A model generated the notes under the pieces. That model was given only the letters and a program-made list of their open reading frames with translations, was not told the origin of the DNA and made no database searches. The position numbers and the translations under genes are program-made. This document shows, one piece after another, positions 12,298-25,596 of a stretch of DNA of 64,000 nt (its first letter is position 1; each line of letters opens with the position of its first letter). Source of the DNA: Chondrosia reniformis (lineage: Eukaryota > Porifera > Demospongiae > Chondrillida > Chondrillidae). The stretch is from NCBI GenBank assembly GCA_947172415.1, contig OX359200.1, positions 2,730,501 through 2,794,500 of the forward strand, given 5' to 3'.

Positions 12298-12319
12298 AGG
12301 GAGTACTACCGTACTCCCT
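12298..12319. repeat. Perfect 9-bp hairpin at the right end of the insert
   Basis: AGGGAGTAC at 12298-12306 is followed by the loop TACC and then GTACTCCCT at 12311-12319. A perfect 9-bp stem lies directly at the junction with satellite A. This suggests an element end rather than chance. Confidence 0.8.
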
Positions 12320-12320
12320 G

Positions 12321-13479
12321 ATAGTTTTGCCAAATACATCCAACAATTGCTAACCAATATATCCCATATTTTTTCAAAATATATCCCATAATTTTTGTCA
12401 AATATAACCCATAATATAACTATTGTCTTAGCCCAAGACATCCCATAATGTTTGACCAATATATCCCATATTTTTTCCAAATATATCCCATACTTTTGCA
12501 AATATATCCCATTCTTTTTGCAAAATATATCCCAAAGTTTACCCATTATATCCCTCAGTGTTTGCTTAATATATCCAATTATTAAAAATATTTCCAATTA
12601 TATTCCATAATATATCCTACAGTTTTACCCCATTTATTCTGAATATATCGCATATTTTTTGTCCAATATATCCAATAGGTTTTGACAAATATATCCCATT
12701 GTATATCCCATAATTTTTGCCCCATAAATGCCCTAATTTTGAGAAATATATCCCACTGTTTCTTAATATATCCAATGGACCAGTTTATCCCATAGGTTTG
12801 CCAAATATATCGAAGAATGTTTGCCCAATATATCCCATAGTTTTGCCAAATATATCCCATACTTTTGCCAAATATATCCAACAATTTTTAACCAATATAT
12901 CCAATTGTATATCCCATAATTTTTGATCAAGATATCCCATAGATTTTGCAGAATATATCCCATAAAATAATCTATAATCTTAGCCCAATGTATCCAATAG
13001 TTTTTGCCAAATATATCCTATATTTTTACAAATATATCCCATAATGTTTGCCAACTATATCCCATAATAAAACCTATAGTCTTATCCCAATATATCCCTC
13101 AGTTTTGCCCAATATATTCCATAGTCTTTCCGAATATATCCCATAGTTTTCGCAAATATATCCAAACATTTTGTCAAATCTATCCAATACTTTTGCCTAA
13201 TATATCCCTTAGTGTTTGTTTAACATATCCAATGGACCAGTAGATCCCAAGTTTTGCCAAATATATCCCATAATTTTGCCTAATATATCCCTCAGGTTTT
13301 GCTTAATATATCCAATTATTTGAAAATATTGCCAATTATATCCCATAATATATCTCATAGTTTTACCCAATATACCCATTAGTTTTTGTCACTAATATCC
13401 CATAGCTTTTGCCAAATATATCCCATAGTATATCCCATAATTTGTACACTATATATCCCATAATTTAGCCTAATATGTC
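12321..13479. repeat. Satellite A block 4
   Basis: Satellite A runs in the same orientation from the 753-bp insert to the LTR fossil. The GGACCAG landmark recurs near 12776 and 13235, and the CCAATTATTT landmark near 12576 and 13312. No gene is seen. Confidence 0.92.
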
Positions 13480-13681
13480 TGTGACGAGTTATATTATCGT
13501 AACAATGCTTAACAGTACTCGAGTCACTTTCGGGTAAAAGAAGATTATTAAGTTTTGTACAATAGCATATATACATCACAGAAAGTTCTAGAAAGCTAAA
13601 TTACAAACCAACAGACACAGCAGCAATATAAAATCATCACACATGTTTGCTATGCATGCAGTAGTTAGTTACTATGCTACA
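13480..13681 (-). repeat. LTR (3' LTR of the gypsy fossil)
   Basis: This is a short LTR of 202 bp that begins TG and ends CA. It matches the copies at 16749-16947 and 25390-25596. I see no clean target-site duplication around the pair. Confidence 0.88.
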
Positions 13682-16600
13682 GTGCTCCCCCTCCAGTAAG
13701 TAGCTAACGAATGATACATGATAAAGTGAAACGGTCCAGAAAATGACCATGCATCCAGCTCCAAACGGGACAGGGCATCAGCTGCTGTGTTGTCTACACC
13801 TTTGATATGCCGGATATCTGGTGAACTGTGAAATGAAGTCCAGGTGTCGTATCTGCCCGAGGAGAATGCTGCTTAGTCTGGGTGGAGAAAACAAAGTTAA
13901 GGGGTTTGTGGTCAGTAATCACGTGAAATGTCCTACTTTCCAGAAAGTGACGAAAGTGCTTGTTTGCTAAATAGATAGCTTGGAGCTCACGGTCGAAGGT
14001 GCTATACTTAGTTTCAGCTGGATGAAGTTTTCTAGGAAAGTAAGCAATAGGGCTCCAAAATGCTCCTATAAGTTGTTGTAGTACAGTACAGACAGCCACA
14101 TCTGACGAGTCAGTAATGAGGCAAGTGGGGGCATCAGGTTGTGGATGAAATAGAAGGGTGGCCTTGGCTAGAGCCTCCTTTACCTGGTTAAAGGCAGAAA
14201 CAGCCTGTTCCGTCCAAATTAGGTGTTTGTCTTCACCTTTAGATGGGACAGCTAGTACTACATTAAGTGGTTGTAGGATCTTTGCGCAGTCAGGGATGAA
14301 GCGATGGTAAAACTGATCAATCCTAAAAACTGACGTAATTTGCGCTAGGAGCTCACGGTCGAAGGTGCTATACTTAGTTTCAGCTGGATGAAGTTTTCTA
14401 GGAAAGTAAGCAATAGGGCTCCAAAATGCACCTATAAGTTGTTGTAGTACAGTACAGACAGCCACATCTGATGAGTCAGTAATGAGGCAAGTGGGGGCAT
14501 CAGGTTGTGAATGAAATAGAAAGGTGGCCTTGGCTAGAGCCTCCTTTACCTGGTTAAAGGCAGAAACAGCCTGTTCCGTCCAAATTAGGTGTTTGTCTTC
14601 ACCTTTAGATGGGAGAGCCAGTAGTACATTAAGTGGTTGTAGGATCTTTGCGCAGTCAGGGATGAAGCGATGGTAAAAGCTTATCAATCCTAAAAACTGA
14701 CGTAATTTGCGCAGGGTGGTGGGCTGAGGAAACTGTCGGATAACTGTCACTTTCCCCTCTACTGGTTGAATACCATGTCTGTCCACATGATGCCCGAGGA
14801 ACTCCAGCGACTCTGCACCAAGGACACACTTGGAGGGGTTAATCAGGATCCCATGCTTTCTGAGAGGTGTGAAGACCTGTCGGAGGTGAACTTTATGGTC
14901 TTCTTTGGTGGTACTAGCAATGAGGATATTGTCAATATAGGCGTAGCTGTGGGTCAAACCACGTAGGACCTGATCAATAAAATGCTGGAAGGTCTGAGCG
15001 GCATTGTGCAAGCCAAATGGCATGGGTAGAAACTCAAACAAGCCGAATGGTGTGATGACAACAGTCTTTGGAACATCAACGAACTCCACAGGGATTTGAT
15101 GGTAAGCACGTACCAGATCTAATTAAGAGAAAATGGTGGCTCCATGGACGGATGCGGCAAAGTACTGAATGTGAGGGATGGGATAGCGGTCGGGTTGCGT
15201 GATGGCGTTAAGTGCCCTATAGTCTCCACAAAGGCGTGGCAGTCTCCTGGTGTCTTCTTGGGGACCATGTGCAGAGGTGAGGCACAGGAACCGGAAGAAG
15301 ACTGAATAATTCCCAATTCCAATATACGGTTGAATTCCTGATGGGCAATATGTAGGCACTCAGGAGGCAACCGACGAGGGCGGGGACTGACTGGGGGACC
15401 AGTAGTATTAATATAATGGGTTACTCCATGCTGTAGGGGTTGTTCCTTTTGGTGGGGCAAACTATGGATGGGAATTTAGCCAGAATGGGTGCAAACACAT
15501 CCTGAGGAACTACGTCTGGTAGACTGGGGCTGGGAGATGCTTCCTGAGTCAGTAAACCATGTACCTGCAGGTGTGTGAGGGTGTCTACTAAGGCACTGTA
15601 TTTGACATCCTCCAAGAGGTTGTAATATAGCATGTTTCACATCGGCTATGACAAACATCCAACGAAAGGAACGAGGTAAACTAATGTTGAGAGTAATGGA
15701 GCAATTACCAAAAGTTATAATAGGGGAGTGGTTGACTGCTTGTAGGGTGATCCCTGGTTGTGGAGAGGATTGAGGGGTACCTGCAGTAAGAGATCTAGGA
15801 ATAACACTCACTTCAGCTCCCGTGTCCACCAGAAAATGCATAACAATTACTCGTTCCTTAATAAAGAAGAGGCGACTTGCTTGTAGTCCAGTAAAGCTCG
15901 TCATCACTAGCGACTGGCCGGCTCGTTTCCCAAATAGTCACAAGATGAGTTGCACTTGCAAGTTTTTCCCCAAAACGGTGATGATGCCAACAAGTGGTGG
16001 GAGTAGAATTGGCTGGGTGTGGGCTGGGCGAGCGTCCTCTTGAACGAGAGGGTCTGGAGCTACCCGGTGATGTGTTAAGGGAGGAGATAATCTCTCTGAG
16101 GTGTGCAACTTCCTTCCGTAGCTGGTCCACTTCGGATGAAATATGGGGGGCATTAATTGCGGAGATCGTAGGTGCTGCAACTTCTACGATTTGGTGTGCC
16201 GTTTGGGCAAGAGCCTCGAGGGACATAGCATTACCTGTAGAGGCTAAAACCATCCTAACACTACCTCATAAGGGCTGCAGGAAGAGTTCCCTAAGGAAGG
16301 AGCTATCTGGCTCTGGTACTGCCGAGTCAAAGGAGTTGTTGCATCCGTTGCAGAAGTTGAGTTGGCTTACTGTAGCCAAGTTTCTCAGCGTTAAAAAGCA
16401 TTTGAAGACGGCATTGTTCCGAAGCTGCTGTGCAGCGGATTAGCTGTTCCTTAAGGGCGTCATAAGGGTCTTCCTCTGGCGGTTTGAGGATAAGATCGCG
16501 GACTTGCGTAGCAAATTTGGGGGCAAGAGAGGCGACAACATAGTCGAAGCGTGTTTTGTGCGAGCTCATATTGCGGGTTGTGAATTGGGCCTCAATTTGG

Positions 16601-16748
16601 GCGAACCAGACTTGTGGATCAGCAGGCCAAAACGGGGGAATCTTGACGGAAACGGCAGCAAGACTAATGGCTGGTTGGTTTGTCCCTTTGGGTTGCAGAG
16701 TTGCCATAGAGATCAGCAGTATCAGGTATAGGACGTTGGGGTCACCAA

Positions 16749-16947
16749 TGGGACGCGTTATATTATCGTAACACTGCTTAACAGTACTCGAGTCACTTTC
16801 GGGTAAGAGAAGATTATTAAGTTCTGTACAATAACATATATACATCACAGGAAGTTCTAAATTACAAACCAACTGATACAGCAGCAATATAAAATCATAA
16901 CAGGATGTTTACTATGCATACAGTAGTTAGTTAGTTACTATGCTACA
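16749..16947 (-). repeat. LTR (5' LTR of the gypsy fossil)
   Basis: This is the 199-bp partner of the LTR at 13480-13681. It is upstream in the element's own direction, because gag follows it on the minus strand. The satellite sequence just after it matches the sequence after the third LTR at 25390-25596. Confidence 0.88.
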
Positions 16948-19900
16948 TATCCCTTACTTTTTGCTTAATATATCCAATGGACCAGTATATCCCATAGTTT
17001 TGCCAAATATATCCAACAATTTTAAACCAATATATCCCATAATATATCCCATAATTTGGCCCAATATATCCCATAATTTTTGCCGAATATATCCCATAAT
17101 ATAACCTATAGTCTTAGGCCATTATATCCTATAGTATTTGCCATATATATCCCAAATATATCCCATAATTTTTGCCCAATATATCCCATTTAATAACTTA
17201 TAGACTTAGCCCAATATATCACATAGTTTTTGTCCTATATTTCACATAGTTTTACCGAATATATCCCATAGTTTTTGAAAATATATCACATAGGTTTTGC
17301 CAAATTATCCCGTAATTTTGCCTAATATATCCCTCAGTTTTTCTGAATACATTCAATTATTAAAAAGTTTGGATTATATCCCATAGTTTTCCCATAATGT
17401 TTGCTGTATAAATCCCGTAATTTTGACTAATATATCACATAGTTTTACCGAATATATCCCATAGTTTTTGAAAATATATCCCACAGTTTTTGCCAAATTA
17501 TCCCGTAATTTTGCCTAATATATCCCTCAGTTTTTCTGAATACATTCAATTATTAAAAAGTTTGGATTATATCCCATAGTTTTTCCCATAATATTTGCTG
17601 TATAAATCCCGTAATTTTGACTAATATATCCCATAGTTTTGCCGAATATATACCATAAAATAACTTATAGTCTTAGCCTCATATGTCCCTTAGTTTTTGG
17701 CAATATATCCCTTAGTTTTTATCAACTATATCCTGTAACGTTTGACAAATATATCCCATAGTATATCCCTTAATGTTTGCCCTATATATCCTAAAATTTT
17801 GCATAATATATCCCTTTGTTTTTGCTTAATATATACAATTATTTAAAAATATTGTCAATTATATCCCATAATATATCCCATAGTTTTACACAATATACCC
17901 CTTAGTTTTGTCAAATATATACCATAGCTTTTGACAAATATATCCCATAGTATATAAAATAATATTTGCCCAATATATTCCATAATTGGCCTAATATATC
18001 CTTTACTTTTTGCTTAATATATCCAAAGGACCAGTATATCCTATAGTTTTGCCAAATATATCCAACAAATTTTAACCAATATTTGCCATAAAACAACCCA
18101 TAATGTTTGCCCAATATATACCATAGTTTTACCGAATATATCCCATAAAAAACCTAAAGTCTTACACCAATACATCACCAAGGTTGTGCCAAATATGTCC
18201 CATAGTTTTCCGAATATATCCCATAGTTTTTGCAAATATTTCCCATAATTTTTGCCAAATATATTCTATAATTTTCCTTAAATATCCCTCCGTTTTTCCT
18301 TAATATATCCAATTATTATAAAATATTCCCAATAATATCCCATAAAATATCCCATAGTTTTACCCTTTATAACCTTTAGTTTTGGCCCAACATATCCGAA
18401 TGCCGAATACATCCTATAATATTATCTATAGCATGAGACCAATATATCCCATAGTTTTTGCCAAATATATCCATATTTTTACTAATTAAATTCTGTAATT
18501 TTTGCCAAATATATTCCATACTTTAACTTATAGTTTAGGCGAAAATATCCCATAGTGTTGCAAATATATCCCATAATTTTTTCCAAATATATCCCATAAT
18601 TTTGCTTCATATATCTCTTAGTTTTTGCTTAATATGTCCAATTATTTAAAAAATATTGCCTATTAAATCCCATAATATATCCCATTATTTTACTCAATAT
18701 ACCCATTATATTTTGTCAAATATATCCCATAGCTTTTGACGACTATATCCCATAGTGTATACCATAATTTTTACTTTATATATCTCATAATTTTGCTTAA
18801 TAGAACCCATAGATTTTAATTAATATATCCAATGGACTAGTATATCCCATATTTTTCCAAATATATCCCATAATTTTTGACAAATATATCGTATATTTTT
18901 CCAATTATATCCAATAATTTTGCCAAATATAGCCCATATTTTAACCTATAGTCTTAGCCCAATATATCCTATAGTTTTTGCCCACAATATCCCATAGTCT
19001 TACTGAATAAATCCCATAGTTTTACAAATATATCCCCTTCGTTTTTTGTCAAATATATCCCATAGTATATACCATAATTTTTGCCTTTTATATCCCATAA
19101 TTTTGCCTAATACATTACTTAGTTTTTGCTTAATATATCCAATGGACCACTATATTGCCTAGTTTTGACAAATATATCCAACAATTTTTAACCAATATAT
19201 CCCATAATATATCCCAAAAGTTTTGCCAATATATCATAGCTTTTGCGAATATATCCTATAAAATAACCTATAGTTTTAGCCCAATATATCCCATACTTTT
19301 TTCCAAATATATCCCATATTATTTCAAAAATATCCTTTAATTTTGCAAATATTTCCAACAATGTTTAACCAATATATCCCATAATATATTCCATAATTTT
19401 TGCCCAATATATGTAGTTTTTGCCGAATATATAACATAAAATAACCTAAAGTCTTAGCCCAATATAACCCATAGTTTTTCCTAATATATCCCTCAGTGTT
19501 GGCTTAACAAATCCAATTATTGTCAATTATATCCGATAAATATCCCATAGATTTACCCAAAATACCCCTTAGTTTTTGTCTAATATATCCCATAGCTTTT
19601 GACAAATATATCCCGTAGTATATCCCATAATTTTTGCCCTATATATCCCATAATTTTGCCTAAGATATCCCTTAGTTTTTGCCGAATACATCCCATAAAA
19701 TTATCTATCATATTTGACCAATATATCCCATAGTTTTTGCCAAATATATCCCATATTTTTACTAAATATATCTTATAATTTTTGCTAAATATATCCCTTA
19801 TTTTTTGTCAAATATATCCCATAGCTTTTGACGAATATATCCCTTAGGATATCCCTAATTTGTGCCCTATATATCCCACAATTTTGCCTAATATATCCCA

Positions 19901-22900
19901 TAGTTTTTGCTTAATATATCCAAAGGACCAGTATATCCCATAGTATTGGAAAATATATGCAACCATTTTTAACCAAAATATCCCGTAATATATTCCATAA
20001 TTGTTGCCCAATATATCCCATACTTTTGGCAAATATATCCCACTAAATAACCTATAGTCGTAGCCTAATATATGCCATAGTTCTTTGGAATATATCCCAT
20101 TGTTTTTGCAAATATATTCCATAGTTTTTTCCTAATACATCCCATAAAATTATCTATAGTCTTAGACCAATATATCACATAGTTGTTGCCAAGTATATCC
20201 CATATTTTTCAAAATATATCCCATAATTTTAGCCAAATATATCCAATAATTTAAAAATATTGCCAATTATATCCCATAATATATCCCATTATTTTACCCA
20301 ATATATCCCATAGTTTTGCCGAATATATAACATAAAATAACCTAACGTCTTAGCCCAATATAACCCATAGTTTTTCCTAATATATCCCTCACTTTTTGTT
20401 AACATATCCAATTATTTAAGAATTTGTCAATTATATCCAATAAATATCCCATAGATTAACCCAAAATACCCCTTAGTTTTTGTTGAATATATCCCATAGC
20501 TTTTGATAAATATATCCCATAGTTGTGGCCAAATATATCCCATAGCTTTTGCCAATTATCCCGTATTTTTTCAAATTTATCGCATTATGTTTGTCAAATA
20601 TATCCCATAATATAACCTATAATCTTAGCCCAATATATCCCATAGTTTCTGCCCTATATATCCCACAGTTTTTCTGAATAAATCCCATAGTTTTACAAAT
20701 ATATCCCTTTAGGTTTTTGTCAAATATATCCCATATGATATCCCATAATTTTAGCTTTCTATATCGCAAATTTTTCCTAAGACATCCCTTAGTTTTTAGC
20801 TTAATATATCCAATGGACCAGTATATCCCTTAGTTTTTCCAAATATATCCCATAGCATTTGCCCAATATATCCCATAAAACAACCTATAGTCTTAGCTGA
20901 ATATATCCCATAATTTTTCCAAATATATCCCATAGTTTTTGCAAGTATATCCCATAATTTTTGCCCAATATATACCATAATTTACCTAATACATCCCCTA
21001 GTTTTTGCTTAATATATCCAATGTAGCAGTATATCCCATAGTTTTTCCAAATATATCCAACAATGTTTAACCAAAATATCCCATAATATATCCCATAATT
21101 TTAACCAACATACCCCTTATTTTTGTCAAAAATATCCCATAGCTTTTGATGAATATAAATCATAGTATATCCCCTAAGATTTGCCCTATATATCCCACAA
21201 TTTTGCCTAATATATCCCATAGTTTTTGATTAATATATCCATTGGACGAGTATATCCCAAAGTTTTGCCAAATATATTCAACAATTTTAATCTAATATAT
21301 CCCATATTATTTCCCATAATTTTTACTCAATATATTCCATAGTTTTTGCCGAATATATCCCATAAAATAACCTATAGTCTTAGCCCAATATATTCCATAG
21401 CTTTTGCCCAATTTATCGCATATTTTTATTTATATCTCCCATAACGTTTGCCAAATATATCCCATAATATAACCTATAGTTTTAGCCCAATATATCCCAT
21501 AGTTTCTTCCCTATATATCCCATAGTCTTTCTGAATAAAGCCCATAGTTTTACAAATATATCCCATAGCTTTTCACAAATATATCCCATAGTATATCCCA
21601 TAATGTTTGCCCTGTACATCTCATAATTTTGCCTAACACATCCCTTACATTTTGCAAAATATATCCAATGGACCAGTATATCCCATAGTTTTGCCAAATA
21701 TATCCCATAGCCTTTGCCGAATATATCCCATTAAAGAACCTATAGTCTTAGCTCAATATATCCCATAGTTTTGTAAGTATATTCCATAATTTTACTTAAT
21801 ACATCCCCTAGGTTTTGTTTAATATATCCAATGGAGCAGTATAACCAATAGTTTTGACAAATATATCCAACAATGTTTAACCTGTATATCCCATAATATA
21901 ACCCATACTTTTAGCCCAATATTTTCCAAAGTTTTTGCCGAATACAACCCATAAAATTATTTATAGTCTTAAACCAATATATCCCATCGTTTTTGCTAAT
22001 ATTTACCATGATTTTTACCAAATATATCCCATAATATAACCTATAGTCTTAGCCCAATAAATCCCAGAGCTTTTGCAAAATATATCCCATAGTGTTTCCG
22101 AATATATCCCATAGTTTTTGCAAATATCTCCCAAAATTTTGCCAAATATATCCCTCAGTTTTTGCTTAATAAGTCCAATTATTTAAAAATATTTCCAATT
22201 ATATCCCATAATATATGAAATAATTTTACCCAATATACACCTTAGTTTTAGTCAATAAATATCAGAGCTCTGGACAAATATATCCCATAGTATATCACAT
22301 AATTTTTGTCCTATATATCCCATAATTGTATCTAATATAACCCATAAAATAACCTATAGTCTTAGCCCAATATAATGAAACGTCTTCGCCAAATATATCC
22401 CATATTTTTTCCAAATACGACTCATAAATTTTGCCAAGTATATCCCATAATATAATCAATTGTCTTAGCCAAATATATCCCATAGTTTTTGCCCAATATA
22501 TCCCATAGTTTTTCCGAATATACCCGTAGCCTTAATAAATATATCCCATAATTTTTGAGAAATATATATTTTTCCAATTATATCCAATAATCTTACCAAA
22601 TATAGCCCATTTTATAACCTATAGTCTTAGCCCAATATATCCTATAGTTTTTGCCCACTATATCCCATAGTCTTTCTGAATAAATCCCATAGTTTTACAA
22701 ATATATACCCTTCGTTTTTTGTCAAATATATCCCATTGTATATACCATAATATTTGCCTTTTATATCCCATAATTTTGGCTAATATATTCCTTAGTTTTT
22801 GCTTAATATATCCAATGGACCACTATATCGCATAGTTTTGACAAATATATCCAACAATGTTTAACCAATATATCCCGTAAAATATCCCAAAATTTTAGCC

Positions 22901-24908
22901 CAATATATCATAGTTTTGCCTAAGACATCCTATAGTTTTTGCAAATATATCCCATAATTTTTGCCCAATATATCCCAAAATTTTGAATAAATTGTTTCTT
23001 AATATATCCAATTATTTCAAAATATTGTCAATTATATCCCTTAAATAATCCATAGATTTACCAAAGAGCGCCCTTTGTTTTTGTCAAATATATCCCATAG
23101 CTTTTGAAAAATATATCCCATAATATACCCCATAATTTTTGCTCAATATGTCCCATAGGTTTTGCCGCATATATCCCATAAAATAACCTATAGTCTTATC
23201 CCAATATATCTCATACTTTTTGCCAAATATATTTCATATTCTTCCAAATATATCCCATAATTTTTGCCAAATATATCTGGAAATATCACCTATAGTCTTA
23301 GGCCAATATATCCCATAGTTTTTGCCAAATGCCTCAAAGAATTTTTGCAAAATATATCCCATAATATAACGTAAAGTTTTAGTCCATTTTTGGCTAATAT
23401 CTCCTCTTGTTTTTCCCTTAATATATCCAATTATTTAAAAATGTTGCCTATTATATCCCATAAAACATCCCATAGTTTTACCCAATATGCCCCTCATTTT
23501 TTGACAAAAAAAACACATAGCTTTTGACAAATATATCCCATAGTATATCCCATAATTTTTTCCATTGTCTCCCATAATTTTTCCTAAGACATCCCATAGT
23601 TTTTTCAAATATATCCCATAATTTTTGCGGATTATATCCCAAAATTTTGAATAAGGTGTTATTTCAAAATATTGCCAAGTATTGCCGATAGTATATCCCA
23701 TAATGTTTTCAAAGTATATCCCATAATTTTGCCTAAACATCCCTTAGTTTTTGCTTAATATATCCAATGGACCAATATATCCCATAATATAACCAATAGT
23801 GTTAGCCCAATATATCCCATAGATTCTGCCCTATATATCCAATAGTCTTTCTGAATGAATCACATAGTTTTACAAATATAACTCAAACTTTTTGCCCAAT
23901 TTATCGCATATTTTTATAAATATATCCCATAATGTTTGCCAAATATATCCCATAATATAACCTATACTCTTAATCCAATATATCCAATAGTTTCTGTCCC
24001 ATATATCCCATAGACTTTCTGAATAAATCCCATAGTTTTACAAATATATCCCATAGCTTTTGACAAAATATATCCCATAGTATTTGCTATAATTTTTGCC
24101 CTGAACATCCCATAATTTTCCCTAAAACATCACTTAGTTTTTGCAAAATATATCCAATGGACCAGTATATCCCTTAGTTTTGCCAAATATATCCCATAGC
24201 ATTTGCTGAATATATCCCATAAAAGAACCTATAGCCTTAGCTCAATATATCCCATAGTTTTTCCGAATATATCCTATAGTTTTTGCCAGTATATCCCATA
24301 ATTTTACCTAATACATCCCATAGTTTTGCCAAATATATCCAACACTGTTTAACCAATATATCCCATAATATATCCCATAATTTAACCCAATATACCCCTT
24401 AGTTTTTGTCAAATATATCCCATAGCTTTTGACAATATATCCCACAGTATATCTCCTAATTTTAGCCCTATATATCCCACAATTTTGCCTAATATATACC
24501 ATAGTTTTTGATTAATATATCAAATGGACCAGTATATCCCAAAGTTTTGCCAAATATATTCAACAATTTTAAACCAATATATCCCATAATATTTCCCATA
24601 ATTTTACCCCTTATATCCCATAAAATAACCTATAGTCTTATCCCAGTATATCCCATTGATTTGGCCCTATATATCCCATAGTCTTTCTGAATAAATCCCA
24701 TAGTTTTACAAATATATCCCATATTTTTCCAAATATATCCCATAATTTTTTCCAAATATAACCCATAATATAACCGATAGTCTTAGCCCCTTTCTGGCTA
24801 ATATATCCCTTGTTTTCTCCTTAATATATCCAATTATTTCAAAATATTGCCTATTATATCCCATAATACATCCCATAGTTTTACCCAATATGCCCCTCAC
24901 TTTTTCTC
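16948..24908. repeat. Satellite A block 5
   Basis: This is about 8 kb of uninterrupted satellite A in one orientation. Its first 2.7 kb align with 25597 onwards in block 6. The 'AACCTATAGTCTTAGCCC' and 'CCAATGGACC' landmarks recur throughout. No gene, RNA or other element is visible. Confidence 0.93.
17214..17640. repeat. 193-bp tandem duplication inside satellite A
   Basis: A stretch that includes TACATTCAATTATTAAAAAG and TTTGGATTATATCCC occurs twice at an offset of 193 bp (TTCTGAATAC at 17341 and again at 17534). The two copies differ at a handful of bases. A related single copy is at about 26320-26420. Confidence 0.85.
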
Positions 24909-24967
24909 AAGGCCGTTGAGGACAAAACGGCCATACTGGCCTGTGTGGATCAAAATGGCATGTTTCC
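24909..24967. other. Short unassigned segment beside the partial LTR fossil
   Basis: About 60 bp of GC-richer sequence (GGCCGTTGAGG..AAACGGCC and GGCCATACTGGCC) matches neither satellite A nor the corresponding part of the first fossil. It may be filler at a rearrangement junction or part of another element. Confidence 0.5.
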
Positions 24968-25596
24968 GAGTCAAAGGAGTTGTTGCATCCGTCGCAGAAG
25001 TTGAGTTGGCTTACTGTAGCCAGGTTCCTCAGCATTAAAAAGCATTTGAACGGCATTGTTCAGAAGCTGCTGTGCAGCGGATTAGCTGTTCCTTAAGGGC
25101 GTCATAAGGGTCTTCCTCTGGTGTTTTGAGGATAAGATCGTGGACTTCCGTAGCGAATTGGGGGCAAGAGAGGCGACAACATAGTCGAAGCGTGTTTTGT
25201 GCGAGCTCATATTACGGGTTGTGAATTAGGCCTCAACTTGGGCGAACCAGAATTGTGGATCAGCAGGCCAAAACGGGGGAATCTTGACGGAAACGGCAGC
25301 AAGACTAATGGCTGGTTGCTTTGTCCCTTTGGGTTGCAGAGTTGCCATCGAGATCAGCAGTATCAGGTATAGGACATTGTGGTCACCAATGTGATGCATT
25401 ATATTATCGTAACACTGCTTAACCTTACTCGAGTCACTTTCGGGTAAAAGAAGATTATTAAGTTCTGTAAAATAACATATATACATCACAGAAAGTTCTA
25501 GAAAGCTAAATTACAAACCAACTGATAGAGAAGCAATATAAAATCATCACAGGATGTTTACTATGCATGCAGTAGTGAGTTAGTTACTATGCTACA
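24968..25596 (-). mobile_element. Second, partial copy of the gypsy-type LTR fossil
   Basis: The segment 24968-25389 matches the gag end of the first fossil, and 25390-25596 is its 5' LTR. The fossil is incomplete and broken. It is followed by the same satellite A phrases as the first copy, so it seems to have been copied together with its surroundings rather than inserted on its own. Confidence 0.88.

Larger units (their letters stand above)
11568..12320. mobile_element. 753-bp insertion with CAG...CTG ends and a likely TA duplication
   Basis: Removing 11568-12320 plus one flanking copy of TA or ATA restores a normal satellite phrase (CCATA|GTTTTGCC). The insert begins CAG and ends CTG. The right end is itself a hairpin (AGGGAGTAC / GTACTCCCT, 12298-12319). 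It has no ORF of note. Its body contains a purine-rich (GAAGAT)n stretch at about 12070-12110. The features fit a non-autonomous TA-targeting DNA transposon of Tc1/pogo style, but the two ends share little beyond CAG. Confidence 0.5.
13480..16947 (-). mobile_element. Ty3/gypsy-type LTR retrotransposon fossil
   Basis: The fossil is a minus-strand element with short LTRs of about 200 bp at 13480-13681 and 16749-16947 (ends TG...CA), set in satellite A. A primer-binding-site-like stretch (TGGTGACCCC...) lies just inside the 5' LTR. Reading the minus strand from the 5' LTR, the recognisable parts are gag (PPFWPADPQVWF style), an aspartic protease (LVDTGAE), reverse transcriptase (MPFGLHNAAQTF, YIDN box) and RNase H-like sequence. 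The LTR pair differs at roughly a tenth of its positions, so the copy is not recent. It is broken, with several breaks, and it is shorter than a whole gypsy element. Confidence 0.9.
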
